Part shown: positions 21,829 through 32,093 of the stretch, piece after piece
Layout: each line of letters begins with the position of its first letter
Position numbering within the stretch: the first letter of the stretch is position 1
DNA from: Septoria linicola
Taxonomy: Eukaryota; Ascomycota; Dothideomycetes; Mycosphaerellales; Mycosphaerellaceae
Direction: 5' to 3'
Assembly: GCA_024114885.1 (NCBI GenBank)
Contig: CP099418.1
Span: forward strand, 5,580,001-5,644,000
DNA: 64,000 nt
The notes under the pieces: generated by a model
Seen by the model: the letters and a program-made list of their open reading frames with translations, nothing else
Databases searched by the model: none
Told to the model about the DNA's origin: nothing
Position numbers and translations under genes: made by a program

Positions 21829-23526
21829 ATGGCTTTGGCAGCAGCGGCAGAGCGCGTGGCCGCAGAGTTCGAGTACAGCAAGGAAGATGTCAACACGGGC
21901 GTTCAAGAATTCATTCGCCAGATGGACGAAGGTCTAGGCAAGACTGGAGCGACCATGAGCCAAATTCCCACATATGTCACAGCTGTACCAAACGGGACCG
22001 AAAAGGGCTTGTATATGGCTGTTGATTTGGGAGGCACCAATTTTCGAGTCTGCTCGATTCAGCTTCACGGCAACTCGACTTTCAGCTTGACGCAGTCCAA
22101 GGTTAAGATCCCTTCTGAATTAATGGTTGCAAAGACGAGCCACGAGCTATTCAGCTTCCTGGCTAAGCAGATTGAGCTCTTTTTGAAGACGCATCATGGC
22201 GAGCACTACGCCAGTCACAAGGAGAAAAAGGGCAAGTCAGAACACGATGTCTTCAACCTGGGCTTCACGTTCTCTTTCCCTGTGCAGCAGTTTGGTATCA
22301 ACAAAGGCACGCTGATCCGCTGGACCAAGGGCTTTGACATCCAAGACACGATTGGCAAGGATGTTTGCGCATTGCTGCAGGCTGAGATTGATGCGCTGGA
22401 TTTGCCTGTGCGCGTAGCTGCATTGGTCAACGACACTGTGGGAACACTTATGGCAAGATCATACACGTCTCCAGGAAAGACGGGCACTCTGCTGGGTGCT
22501 ATCTTTGGCACTGGAACGAATGGAGCATACGTTGAAAAGCTGGACAAGGTGACAAAGCTTCAAAAGCTGAGCGCACAAGAAGCTGCCGAAATCGATAATT
22601 CGACAGGAGAAATGATCATCAACACGGAATGGGGCAGCTTCGACAATCAGCTGTCCGTCCTGCCTCAGACTCCATACGATGCTGATCTCGATCTCGAGTC
22701 CGTCAACCCTGGTATCCAGATGTTCGAGAAGCGTGTGTCTGGCATGTTTTTGGGTGAAATCTTGCGAAGAGCACTTCTCTCGCTCCTGCTCGATTTCAAT
22801 GTACCTCTGTTCGCAGATGAGCACAGCAACCAGAACGATATCCACAGCACTACCAACGTGGCGCCAGACTCACCTTTATACAAGCAATGGGGCTTGGACT
22901 CTAGCTTCTTGTCTATAACCACAGGAGACAGCTCCAACGGCTTGAAGGTGACCCGACAGACACTCGACCAAGACTATGGCGTCTCTGCAGCATCGGCCGA
23001 AGATGCTGAGGCTGTCAGGCTGATTGCTTCTGCTGTAGGCAAGCGTGCGGCACGTTTGTCAGCGGTCGCCATTGCAGCTATTGTCATTGCGACTGGTCGT
23101 CTGCAGCACCCTGCAGATGCCGCGACAACGAACAATGCCACTCTGGAGGTCAACGAGGACGAGATTGTCGACATTGGCGTGGACGGCTCTCTTGTGGAGT
23201 TTTATCCACGATTCGAGGAATACATCCGCGAAGCACTTCGCGAGATCCCAGAAATCGGCCCTCAAGGCGAGAAGAAGATCCGCATCGGTATTGCCAAGGA
23301 TGGTTCGGGTGTCGGTGCTGCTTTGATTGCGCTTGTCGCTGACAAGGCATCGAAGGGTGAGTCGAGACACTATTTGAGGGCTGCAGCCAAATGGAGTGGT
23401 ATTCATGCTAATCATAACACAGGCGGCGTCACATCATCTCCATCAGCACCTTCAAGTACCAGCGAGTCCAGCTTCCTCGGAAGACTGTTCGATGGCATCA
23501 ACCGCAGTATTCGGTACCGGGTGTAG
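21829..23526 (+). CDS. Glucokinase/hexokinase family sugar kinase
   Basis: Preferred model: 21829-23356 joined to 23423-23526, 543 residues. The start MALAAAAERVAAEFEYS matches where fungal glucokinases begin. The phosphate-binding loop LGGTNFRV, the sugar-binding segments FTFSFPVQQ and LVNDTVGTLMA, and the ATP site GTGTNGAYVE are present, with the C-terminal adenosine-site segment KDGSGVGAALIALVA. It phosphorylates glucose in the cytosol. The 66-bp intron near the end has good signals (GTGAGT, GCTAAT, ACACAG) but is a multiple of three and free of stops, so the unspliced frame is also open. The frame is also open upstream to 21349 and includes a possible membrane segment (see findings). C-terminal Ser/Pro-rich tail. 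Confidence 0.86.
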   Translation: MALAAAAERVAAEFEYSKEDVNTGVQEFIRQMDEGLGKTGATMSQIPTYVTAVPNGTEKGLYMAVDLGGTNFRVCSIQLHGNSTFSLTQSKVKIPSELMVAKTSHELFSFLAKQIELFLKTHHGEHYASHKEKKGKSEHDVFNLGFTFSFPVQQFGINKGTLIRWTKGFDIQDTIGKDVCALLQAEIDALDLPVRVAALVNDTVGTLMARSYTSPGKTGTLLGAIFGTGTNGAYVEKLDKVTKLQKLSAQEAAEIDNSTGEMIINTEWGSFDNQLSVLPQTPYDADLDLESVNPGIQMFEKRVSGMFLGEILRRALLSLLLDFNVPLFADEHSNQNDIHSTTNVAPDSPLYKQWGLDSSFLSITTGDSSNGLKVTRQTLDQDYGVSAASAEDAEAVRLIASAVGKRAARLSAVAIAAIVIATGRLQHPADAATTNNATLEVNEDEIVDIGVDGSLVEFYPRFEEYIREALREIPEIGPQGEKKIRIGIAKDGSGVGAALIALVADKASKGESRHYLRAAAKWSGIHANHNTGGVTSSPSAPSSTSESSFLGRLFDGINRSIRYRV

Positions 23527-23631
23527 AGTGCCTCGAATCTTGTACGGCAGAGAGACTGGAATACCGCGAGACAGCCCATGCGTAGACGGTAGGTCGGTCA
23601 CTGCTCAGTGACGCGGGGCCGGACGGCAGAA

Positions 23632-23907
23632 TCAGAAAGAGCTCCATGAACATAGCTTGGAAGAGTGGGTGCAAAAGGGAAGAAGTGGCTGTAAGGACAA
23701 AGTGTACATTGAGGGATCCAATGATCTGTGTACTTGTACATACTTCACGACGAGCGCTTCTTGGAGTGCGTTCATAGCCTTGATTATAGGATACAATGAC
23801 TTGGTTGCACGTACGACCTCCGTAGAAGCAACGGTTTCACCCTGAGCGCTTCCGACGGATACAAATGCAGAGAGCAGCGCAAGCATGGCCATGATCTTGA
23901 ACCCCAT
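23632..23907 (-). CDS. Possible small secreted protein
   Basis: An open frame of 91 codons begins with a good signal peptide (MAMLALLSAFVSVGSAQG, with a second possible start five codons upstream). The helical segment SLYPIIKAMNALQEALVVKYV follows. The last third looks like untranslated or intronic sequence, so the real gene may be shorter or spliced. No family is recognised. Its start faces the repeat-poor spacer that precedes the GH43 gene. Confidence 0.35.
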   Translation of the reverse strand: MGFKIMAMLALLSAFVSVGSAQGETVASTEVVRATKSLYPIIKAMNALQEALVVKYVQVHRSLDPSMYTLSLQPLLPFCTHSSKLCSWSSF

Positions 23908-24405
23908 GTTGATAGTATGGTCCTCGAGGATTGGCCTGGTACTTCGGATTTTGGAGATGAAGGAATTTCGGTGCTGGAATTGGGAGTATAGAGACGAGGG
24001 GAGAGGAAGAAAGGATATACCTATATCGCCTGCTAATGCCCTACCGGTTACCCTACTAATTGACGTTCGTATTGGCCTACGCTATACAAGACTGCCGAAG
24101 ATCACCTACCTTTCCTAATTACTTGATTATTATTCTACTTACAGTTTGCTTTAGTTGGAAGGTAAGAACTAACTTAGGCTAAGTGCCGTCGCGCTTCCCG
24201 ATCGGAGTAGGACGGGATAGCGCTGATTGGCCTAATGCTACCCTAGAAATGAACAAAAGTCTGGCCGCCCTCTAAGTTACCTTCTTACTGTCTGCGACTA
24301 TGCCGAGAAACATCGAAAGTGTCGCGATGGGGCTAATGTAATCAGACCTATCTTAGCTTCCCTAGAATGTGTGCTAGCAGTGTCTCTGCGAACGGACTTT
24401 ATCGT
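23908..24405. other. Intergenic spacer with mildly degraded sequence
   Basis: About 500 bp without protein-like frames. The middle (about 24,000-24,330) is rich in TA-ending words such as CTAAT and CTTA and may be an old, partly RIP-mutated repeat remnant, but I cannot assign a family. Confidence 0.35.
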
Positions 24406-25601
24406 CTACAATGGCTCTCCACTTGGCCCATCACTCACAGTACCTAATGGTTCAGGAGTTCCAAAGTCGGGCGAACCATCCGCGTTCCAATTCACTAGCT
24501 GTGTCGCAGCCTGACGATCATTGCCACAGCTCCCTTGCGGGTTTGTGACAAAATGGTAGGTGTTGTATGTTTCCGTCCCGTCGGGGCTGGTGAAGAAACT
24601 AACGAATATCTTGGTCAGAACTTGGCTTTCGAGAACGTGCTCCAGCAGCATACCTATTGTGTCCAGTACCAAATTGACCGTTTGCGCTGGAGAAGTGTGG
24701 GCCTGTCTTCTCCCAGTTTGTACGGTCCATTGGGTCCCCGCCGAGATATGTTAAGAGTCCCAGAGCGTAGAACTGACAAAATTTAGCAACAGCAGTTGTT
24801 TTAAACAGAAGTTCTTACCTGAGTGTGGCAGAAGCTGCCCGAGAAAGTAATCATTGTCTTGTTGTTCCGCTGAAAACCGAAAGCTCCCTCATTGACATGG
24901 ATCTCTCCTTGAGTCTCCCACTCTTCCTCCGGAAAGGACAGCAGAGCCTTATCGCCAGTAGTCGTTGCAGAGGTATATGGAGTGATGTACAAGCACTGCT
25001 TGCGAGCGCGATCGGGAACGTCAGGCTCGAAGCCGGAGTACACAAAGTATCGCTGGCCATTGATCTCTATCGGGGTTCCATCGATAGCCCATTCGTCGTC
25101 TGGTCGAAGAGATGTGAAGAAGCTGTACTCGTCCCATGGTGTAGCACCACCTTGAAGAACGAGAGAATGTTGAGGACCCGACGCGGGACCTCCGGAGTAG
25201 AATATCTGCCATTTTCCATCGACCAGGTGCATCTCTGTTGTTTTGATCAGCACTGCCCACGGTCCAGCATGCCAACGGAACGTCTTACCTGGTGCCCAGA
25301 TATTGGAATTCCTGTTTGGATCCGTCTCGTACCATACTTGCTTAGTCTCGCCGTTCTTCAATCCTTCGAGTGTCGTTGCTCGGGTCATTTGGAGGTTGGC
25401 GAAGTTCGTGGACATGAAGTAGTAGAAGCCATCATGGTATACCTAGGCCGTGTTAATCGAGAGCGTAACAAGACGCGTTCTGAGTCGTACAATTGTGGGG
25501 TCTCCACCAGCAGAGGTGCGCAAAGGGTTGGAGTATGACCCAGCAGCAACGCTGTCGATCAGAAGTCCTGTCAAAAGGGAGAGAGTGTGCGAGAACTTCA
25601 T
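24406..25601 (-). CDS. Secreted GH43-type glycosidase (arabinanase/arabinofuranosidase-like)
   Basis: Four exons, 25491-25601, 24819-25442, 24654-24772 and 24406-24598, give 348 residues; introns are 48, 46 and 55 bp with GT..AG ends and all joins keep frame. A signal peptide (KFSHTLSLLTGLLIDSVAAG) is followed by the five-bladed propeller fold of GH43: GGDPTIVYHDGFYYFMS carries the first catalytic aspartate, WAPGKTFRW the blade motif, and VNEGAFGF the general-acid glutamate. The end FGTGHNSFFTSPDG, a typical late blade motif, appears only after the third intron is removed. The enzyme should cleave arabinose-containing plant polysaccharides outside the cell. The exact substrate cannot be read. 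Confidence 0.85.
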
Positions 25602-26534
25602 GTTTGCGGTGATGTGCAGGCCTCTTCAGGTAGTACTTAATGTCGTGTTCAATCCGGGCTACTGGGCGCCTTTATGGACGAACACTTGTAGAGTGGCTAT
25701 GATGATGCTGCGGAGCAGATAGTGAATATTGCCGCGGCTTGGCTTCAGTTTGTGGTCCGCAGTCTCATGATCGCGTATCCAAGCATGTCTAACAAGCAGG
25801 GAATGGCAGGATCTTCTGAGGCCGCTGGGATCTCTTGGTCCTGCCAAGGGCTGGGTAGAGCCGGAGAATTCTGTCATAGGTGCAGCAGTCTACAGCAAAA
25901 TCTGTGCCACGGTAGACGAAATGGACAAAGGCTGTTGTGTCATTGTACTCGCTGGCTAGATGTGCGATCTTGGACAGAGGGCCGGTTATCATCTTGCTGC
26001 GACTTTACAAGAGTTGGAGGAAGACATATTCATATCCCGACATTCAGTATACGAGGCGTCGGATCGGGAGTCGTCAGTCCTTGACATTGATTGGGAGATC
26101 TGGGGATCGCAAGAGTCCAAGTGTGCGAATTGTAAACACAGACGGTACACGAACGCGAAATGTGTCAATCCATTCCAGGTCTGAGTAGTACACGGGCGTG
26201 CTAAGAAGTGCACACCAATCTCCAGAAAGCCCGAACAAATCGTGACACCACCTCCTCCTATCAACAACACAACGTCTTCTAGCAATGGAATTGCCGAGGA
26301 CTGGAAGCTGGCGAGCACTATGGAGTCTTCATGAGACCCGCTATCTGCTCGTACACGGCAAAAACGATTCCGCCACTCAGCACTAATTGACCGAGTTTAC
26401 GAGGTCTATCTTACTCTACGAAAAAAAACAGGGTCCAAAAATGATTGGCTGAGAGTGCGCCAAAAAAAAGAACGGTAACGTGACCTAATACCCTTGGCAT
26501 GTGTAGACTCTTTACTCCTATTTGTAAACAAATA
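25602..26534. other. Region with broken or unrecognised reading frames
   Basis: The plus-strand frame from 25801 runs through one in-frame TAG (25957-25959) into an ORF at 25960-26184 that ends KCANCKHRRYTNAKCVNPFQV-like, with a CANC..KC pattern. It looks protein-like on both sides of the TAG and may be a decayed or spliced small gene. A frame of 67 codons on the other strand (25789-25992) competes with it. I cannot name a family. Confidence 0.3.
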
Positions 26535-26795
26535 GTCCTTCTATACTACCGCCCTTTATAACGTAAATCGTTATCTAGTCTATTATATATAATATATATA
26601 ATTAATTAAAGTATTACTATAGTATCGATAGATGTCGCTAGGTATACTACTTAAAGAAAGAGAAAGAAACTTAAGAAAACGACGAGATTATATTACCTAC
26701 GCCTAATAATAGTATCGAGTTTATAATAGGTAGCTACCTACTAGTTACGCGCTTATTTTAGTTATAATATAACCGCGTTACTCTATAATAGAAAG
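26535..26795. repeat. Short RIP-degraded relic
   Basis: About 260 bp of strongly AT-rich sequence in which CpA and TpG are nearly absent (one TpG seen) while CpG is kept. This is the same signature as the large domain from 40.4 kb, so the patch is likely a remnant of a transposon. It lies just beyond the truncated end of the mitochondrial carrier gene. Confidence 0.6.
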
Positions 26796-26860
26796 GACAA
26801 CAGGCATTGTGCTATAATTGGCACCGTAAAGGTGTTGTTATTTGCCAAGATGCGGAGTCG

Positions 26861-26895
26861 CACGTGCACAATTCACGTGCTATAGAACTCACGTG
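26861..26895. promoter_or_regulatory. Three clustered CACGTG motifs
   Basis: CACGTG occurs at 26861-26866, 26874-26879 and 26890-26895. This is the E-box core bound by bHLH factors in fungi. The cluster lies at the 3' end of the carrier gene, so a regulatory role is unproven. Confidence 0.3.
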
Positions 26896-27788
26896 CTCCG
26901 AGGCGAGGTCAGATTCTTGCGTGTACGCGACAGGGACCTTGATCGGCCAAGCCGCATTGTGCTGCCTCTCCAAAACCCACGAAGACCTGTCCGTTGCCAC
27001 AGCCCGATAATGGCAGCGCCGAGTCGTTCTCCTTGCGCACTTTGAGATCGTGTCTTGATCGTATCAAGAGGCTGCGTTGCATACACAGTCACAATGCCAG
27101 CGACTGCACCCATGCCAAAGGTCTCGGCCACGTCGGCCTTCCGTCCGCTGAATCTGGTCGCGTACTGGCTTCTCATGGCGTTATAGGCTCCCATCCTCAC
27201 TGCACTGGTAGCGCTCTGCTTTGCTGTTGTGCTGAGAAGGCCACGATATAGACCTCGACGAATGCCTTGTTCCCGCAACAACAAGCCGATGCCATGTACA
27301 GTCGATCGAAATCGCCTGGCGCTTTTCGCATCGTCAATCAGAGCTGTCTTGACTCTCTCGGTAGGTGTGACAGCTACGATACTCTCTACTGCGCCTGCCG
27401 ACATTCCGGCCAGGATGCCGTTCGAAGTGCTCAGACGTCCTTGGGCATCCGCCAGTCGAGCTTTGATTGCATCGAAGGTCATGAAACGGACACCAGCTTT
27501 GAGAGCGGTGCCTGCTGCTAGCGCTCCGCATCCTGTGTAGAGTGCTCCAAATCCTTCTTGGGCTATTGTCTGGCGGAGGAGAAAGATTGGGTTTGAAGGC
27601 GTGCTTGTTGATGATTTGAGCTGTGAGCGTGTCTTGGCATACTCGAATGGGTATGTTATGCAAGCTTCTGTCGCTCCTGCGAAGCCGCCTGCAAATAGGG
27701 ATCGCAGGGGTGTCAGCTGGTGAGGTTTCTTGACCTTTTCGAGTGTTGCTGACCGCGATATTGGGTGTTGCAGCGTCACCTGAGCCAT
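26889..27788 (-). CDS. Mitochondrial tricarboxylate carrier, C-terminally truncated
   Basis: The frame is open from 27839, but the methionine at 27788 (MAQVTLQHPISR) is preferred. The three mitochondrial-carrier repeats are visible through PFEYAKTRSQL, PTERVKTALID and QPLDTIKTRSQ. The segment LTPLRSLFAGGFAGATEACITYP is typical of citrate/tricarboxylate carriers (yeast Ctp1, Aspergillus MttA, Ustilago Mtt1). After GFWRGSTMRLGR, where the family continues into the sixth membrane helix, the sequence switches to SRSLSRTRKNLTSPRST and stops. Half of the last helix is therefore missing, and a RIP relic lies about 100 bp beyond. The protein is probably non-functional or altered. It is the first of four damaged neighbours that may have formed one cluster. 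Confidence 0.75.
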   Translation of the reverse strand: MAQVTLQHPISRSATLEKVKKPHQLTPLRSLFAGGFAGATEACITYPFEYAKTRSQLKSSTSTPSNPIFLLRQTIAQEGFGALYTGCGALAAGTALKAGVRFMTFDAIKARLADAQGRLSTSNGILAGMSAGAVESIVAVTPTERVKTALIDDAKSARRFRSTVHGIGLLLREQGIRRGLYRGLLSTTAKQSATSAVRMGAYNAMRSQYATRFSGRKADVAETFGMGAVAGIVTVYATQPLDTIKTRSQSAQGERLGAAIIGLWQRTGLRGFWRGSTMRLGRSRSLSRTRKNLTSPRST

Positions 27789-29018
27789 TGCGAAGTTCAA
27801 CTGATGGCGAGCATACGCGTGTGATCGCACGAGAGGCAAGCCATATCAAGTTATTTCCCTATCTACATGCAACATGACTGCGCAGCCATGATGCCGGGCG
27901 AGATCCCGTGGGGTTGCTGCTATGGGAAGCTCAATATTCCTACAGAACAAATCGCGGATACTGATGTTCCGCGGCAAATGACCAGGTTCCTCCGCAGGCT
28001 TGAGACGCTTCCTCGCTCGACTTTGGTTCTGCTTCCGTCCAACCACGGCAACAGACATGGCATCAGTATCACCACGGAAGCCTCGTGCAAGCAAGGCTTG
28101 CAGCCTTTGCAAGATGCGCAAGTTCAAATGCGACAATCTGGCTCCGCAGTGCGGCAATTGTCGCACCTACGAAAAGGAATGCACCTATCCGGAGCGCGGC
28201 AGAAGAGCGAGGCCTACGAATGCCGTGATAGCGGCGCTGCGCGAGGAGAACCGTGGACTGCGTTCGCAGCTGTCAGTTGAGCCTTACGAAGAGGTTGCAT
28301 TGAGATCTGCTTCCGACAATTCGCAGTCAAATGTCAGTTCTCGAGCAGTGGCACAGAGAACACCAAGCATAGGAGTGCCTCGCCCGCTTTTCGAGCGTAA
28401 CGGCGGATATAGGCCGGATGTCTCGGCGACGCAGACTAATCGTGCACCCGCATCCATCAACAAGAATGCTACGTACCATGGACCCACTAGTGCTTTATAC
28501 GACGATGTGCCGGGCGAACGTCAAGCGCAGCAGTGGCTTTCCACAGAGCGTGAACATCAGATGTCCACTTTGCTTTTCGCAGTAGCGGCGAAGCAGCGAC
28601 AGATGGAGGCTGTCAATACTGCACGCGGCCTGCTTGACTTCGATAGCGTAGATCCTGAAATGGGCCTTCATTTGCTGAACCTGCACTGGAATCGACAGCA
28701 CCATTCATTTCTTGTCACATATCGACCTGCTTTCTTGCGTGATATGGCTTGCCAAGGGCTATACTTTTCTAAGATCCTGCTAAACGCCATCTACTTTGGG
28801 TCTGCCAAGTTCAGCCCGAGACTGGAGTTGCGGGAAGATCCAGATGACGTGCGGACAGCAGGCTGGCAGTTTCGTCAACGATTACGTGAGCTACTTGGAG
28901 AAGCCATGGATCAAAGTAAGATCACCACCATACAGGCTCTACTGCAGATGACCAACTCTCTGTTCGCACTTGGTGATGAACAAAGTGCTGCCTGGCTGTA
29001 TGCTGGGTTAGCATTCCG

Positions 29019-29034
29019 TATGATCAATTGATCA
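29019..29034. repeat. Imperfect 8-bp duplication, transposon-footprint-like
   Basis: TATGATCA (29019-29026) is followed directly by ATTGATCA (29027-29034). The two units differ only in the first two bases, TA against AT, which is the complement change seen at hAT-type excision sites. Removing one unit restores the conserved frame of the transcription factor. Confidence 0.5.
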
Positions 29035-29771
29035 TCGATCTGGGTCTGCACATTGATGCCACTTTCATGCCCAATGCTCGTGCCATCACAGAAGAGGATC
29101 TCGAGATTCGTAGAAGAGTGTTCTGGAGCGCTTTCGTCATTGACAAAATCCAGTCTCTGTATCAAGGTCGGCCAGCAACCCTTCAAGCTTCGCATTGCGA
29201 TGTGCCAATTGTGTTCAAAGACGAGTACGAGGAGCTCGAGCATTAGATGCCTTTTGCTTACACAGATCGGTCGTCATCTGCTGGATCATGCAGCTACAGT
29301 GTCTCCACTTTCACGCAGTTGTGTCGTTTGTGTATCATCCTCAACTCGATTCTGAATGGCGTCTACAAGGAGAAACGAGCAGCCGAGAGCTCTGATCATC
29401 TCAAGCAGGAACTGTCAGCACTGGAGTCGGAGCTTGCTACCTGGAGCGATCAGCTCCCGTCTCATTTAAACATCAATGCCGAGCTCAGCCGTACCTCAGA
29501 TGTTCCGCCTCCACATGTACTGTCTCTACTGTAAGTTGTGGATTGGATTGAGAGATATGGCGTGCTGACACGTTGACAGTGCCATCGCCAACGTGATACG
29601 CATACTCCTCCATCGACCTTTCGTCTCGGACGGCCATCTGCATTCGACATCACCTTCGGTAGCAGTCAGCTCTTTCAAGCAGTGTGCGACCGCTGCCACA
29701 AACATAGTCAAACTGGTAAGAAAGTACGACAAGGCCTTCAATGTGAGCCGAGCACCATACCTGATCAGCTA

Positions 29772-29835
29772 TGCTACCTACGTTGCTGCTACAATTCATG
29801 TTCTGCTACCTACGGTGCTGCTACAACTCATGTTC
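29772..29835. repeat. 32-bp tandem duplication inside the regulator pseudogene
   Basis: Two adjacent 32-bp units (29772-29803 and 29804-29835) begin GCTACCTACG and differ at a few bases. Because 32 is not a multiple of three, the duplication shifts the frame: the protein continues sensibly in the second unit's frame (HVRIASKRGASSEAHAC). Confidence 0.8.
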
Positions 29836-30386
29836 GGATCGCGTCAAAAAGAGGCGCGTCTTCTGAGGCGCATGCCTGTCAACGCACGTGTTTATCACTT
29901 CTCAAGCAGAACGCTAATACAAACCATGCTGTGCGGAAGGCAATTCTTGTTATTGAAAGTCTAATGAGTAGAATGTCGTTGCACTCGAAAGAACGGAGAC
30001 ATCGCCTCGCCAAAACAACCGTTTCCGAGACGCGGAACGAGGTGCAGGCATTGCACAGCAAGGTACCAGTGCGACTGACCAGACTGCTCTGCGACAAGCC
30101 AGCACTGACGTTCGTACAGCGGTACACACTCTATCTCAACATACATCACCTGGCACTGATGTCAACTCTCCCAGTGCGATTGGCTGGGAGCCCACCTTCG
30201 TGGCTGGAAATATGGCGCCAGATCTGGATGTCGATGCTATCATTCGAAGCTTTATGCAAGAGCAGGGCGGCGTGCAAGGGAACATTCCAATTCCTGATGG
30301 TACCACGACATCTCCAGAGCAGGCCTCGGAATTCTTCTATGCGCAAGGAAATGGAGTCCAAATGTTTGACGACATGATTTTTGGGT

Positions 30387-31598
30387 TCAATGCCACTGAT
30401 TTTGACGCCATAATGTGAGGTGAAGCATTTCTCTACGCAACTTTGCGGCAATTTGTTGCGCAATCGTACCCTCTGTGCAGATTGCCGTTGCCAGACACAC
30501 AGCTCCTGTCAGCTGAAGACTACTATGCACTTTCCCCATGCTGAAGGCAACGACTTGAACATCAGGAATGTCTGCCATACCATCAATTGACAGGTCCGGC
30601 ACTGACAGGAGTGCTATCTTGGGAGGTCCGCGGGTCTTGGAAGCAGCACTGACAGTTTCCGCGAGACCCATGCGGACAGCACCGTGGCACCGTACAACTT
30701 CTACGAAGTCCAGAAAGTACGCCGAGGATGTATCGGTGGATCGAACAGCTTCTGGAAGACTCGAAGCGTCCAGAAGCACGAACGGATTCGCGGCATCGAC
30801 TAAGCTGACATTGACGTCGCAACTAGGTCGAACTATAGATCCAGGTATGTGTGCAGTCTCCACAGGGCGCCCCGAAGGTAGAAGACAGCCCGTCATGGCG
30901 CCAGCAGGTTTCTCGAAAGACACTCCTATCGGGCTGCCACTCCATCGGGTGCCCGCGAGCTGATAGTCACCATCTTCGAGGAAGTAACCTTCTTGATCGA
31001 CATCCAGAGTCTCCACGATTGTGCGACCCGTGTTGGTGTTCAGTATCCGTATATCGACCTACATGGAATACTACATGACTGAGTGCGAAAAGACGTCGTT
31101 GCTTACCGTTTTTTGTCCAGGCCGAGGCTGTACTAGACCCTCGTCAACTGCAAAAGGGCCAACTCCAGAAGCAATGTTTCCACAGTTGCCAGTAAAATCA
31201 AGCTTAGGACTTCCAATCGACACTTGAACAAAAGTGTACTCGACGTCAATGCCCGGCCTTTCGGAAGGCTTGATCACCGCAACTTTGGAGGTCGTGCTCG
31301 TTGCTCCAGCAATGCCGTTCAGCTGTTTCGGACCCGCGTCTTGGGAACCCATTGCTGCAAGAATAATAGGCGCCCATTGCTCTTGCTTTGGGGGCAGGTC
31401 ACGTTGATGCAGGAAAGGACCTTTGGAGGTGCCTGCTCGCATCCATACAGCTGGTAACGTACGCCTCTGTTTTCGAGGTCTCTGCAAAGGAGGTGAAAGT
31501 GCGTCGATTGCCATGACGAAGGGAGGAAGTCGTTCAGGCAGGTGTGCGGTGATCGAGCTGTAGTGGAGTGACAGAAGTCTAGCACTTCTCTTCAGCAT
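30387..31598 (-). CDS. PrpF-family isomerase, probably C-terminally truncated
   Basis: Exons 31107-31598 and 30387-31058 are joined across a 48-bp intron (GTAAGC..GTAG), giving 387 residues. The family marks are WMRAGTSKGPFL near the N terminus, and GNCGNIASGVGPFAVDEG and AGAMTGCLLPSG with the conserved cysteines of the PrpF/epimerase-like fold. Bacterial PrpF isomerises 2-methylaconitate; the Ustilago relative Adi1 converts cis- to trans-aconitate. The end is suspect: after SMGKVHSSLQLTGAVCLATAICTEGT the sequence becomes KLRREMLHLTLWRQNQWH and stops, without the His-Pro-Ser-Gly segment expected near the C terminus of this family. The stop lies within the last codons of the opposite-strand regulator pseudogene, a 32-bp tail-to-tail overlap. 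Confidence 0.75.
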
Positions 31599-32093
31599 GC
31601 TTCGATCGTCGAGCGCGGCATTACGCTCAGCTCTACGACTTATCTACTACGCTTCGCGCCCGCACTATACTGTCTACCGTAACACCCATGGCCAACCAGC
31701 TGCCATCAAAGAAGACTGGCTTTCACGTGGCAGTCTTGGAGCCCACTCGCCATGGCAGAGGACTTCCATGGAACCTGACATTCGATCTTGGCGTCACTAG
31801 TGCCCTTGGCTGCATGCAAGTACTTGACGGAGAGCCCGAACGAGATGTGCCGAAGGACGAACAGCCCACTAGAGAAGAAATTGGCACGAAGTCACTCGAG
31901 ATCTAGTCTGAGTCTGGGGATGCGGGGTGTATGGAGAACCACATGGAGTACACGCGCGTGTGGCATGTCCGGTACAATGGGCCGAACACTGCATGGTGGC
32001 TTGGAAGTGTCTATATAGCTTCGCTGTCATGTCTGCAAGTAAACCAAGCAGCAGCTCAGACCATTGACAGTTGACAGGAGCATCTCTGATATC
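31599..32093. other. Divergent promoter region, PrpF-type gene / MFS pseudogene
   Basis: About 495 bp between outward-facing genes. A 72-codon ORF (31688-31906) has no recognisable domain and is not called. No operator is identified. Confidence 0.4.

Larger units (their letters stand above)
28057..30418 (+). pseudogene. Zn2Cys6 fungal transcription factor, disrupted
   Basis: The N terminus carries a complete Zn2Cys6 cluster (CSLCKMRKFKC followed by CGNC and C), preceded by a possible upstream start at 28000. A fungal-specific factor domain follows: ITTIQALLQM, then AFRM / IIDLGLHID, and YLISYATYVAATIHV. The reading frame is broken by an 8-bp insertion at 29027-29034, a TAG at 29244-29246 where a tryptophan is expected, a 32-bp tandem duplication (29772-29835), and at least one more shift near 29,970. 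A 50-bp intron at about 29532-29580 still has good signals. The last frame runs to 30418 and reads well (PDLDVDAIIRSFM). The gene should once have regulated its neighbours; now only the DNA-binding part could be made. Confidence 0.8.

Noticed and set aside
29682..30377. Independent 231-codon gene on the plus strand
   Set aside because: It is the continuation of the Zn2Cys6 regulator in a shifted frame after the 32-bp duplication.
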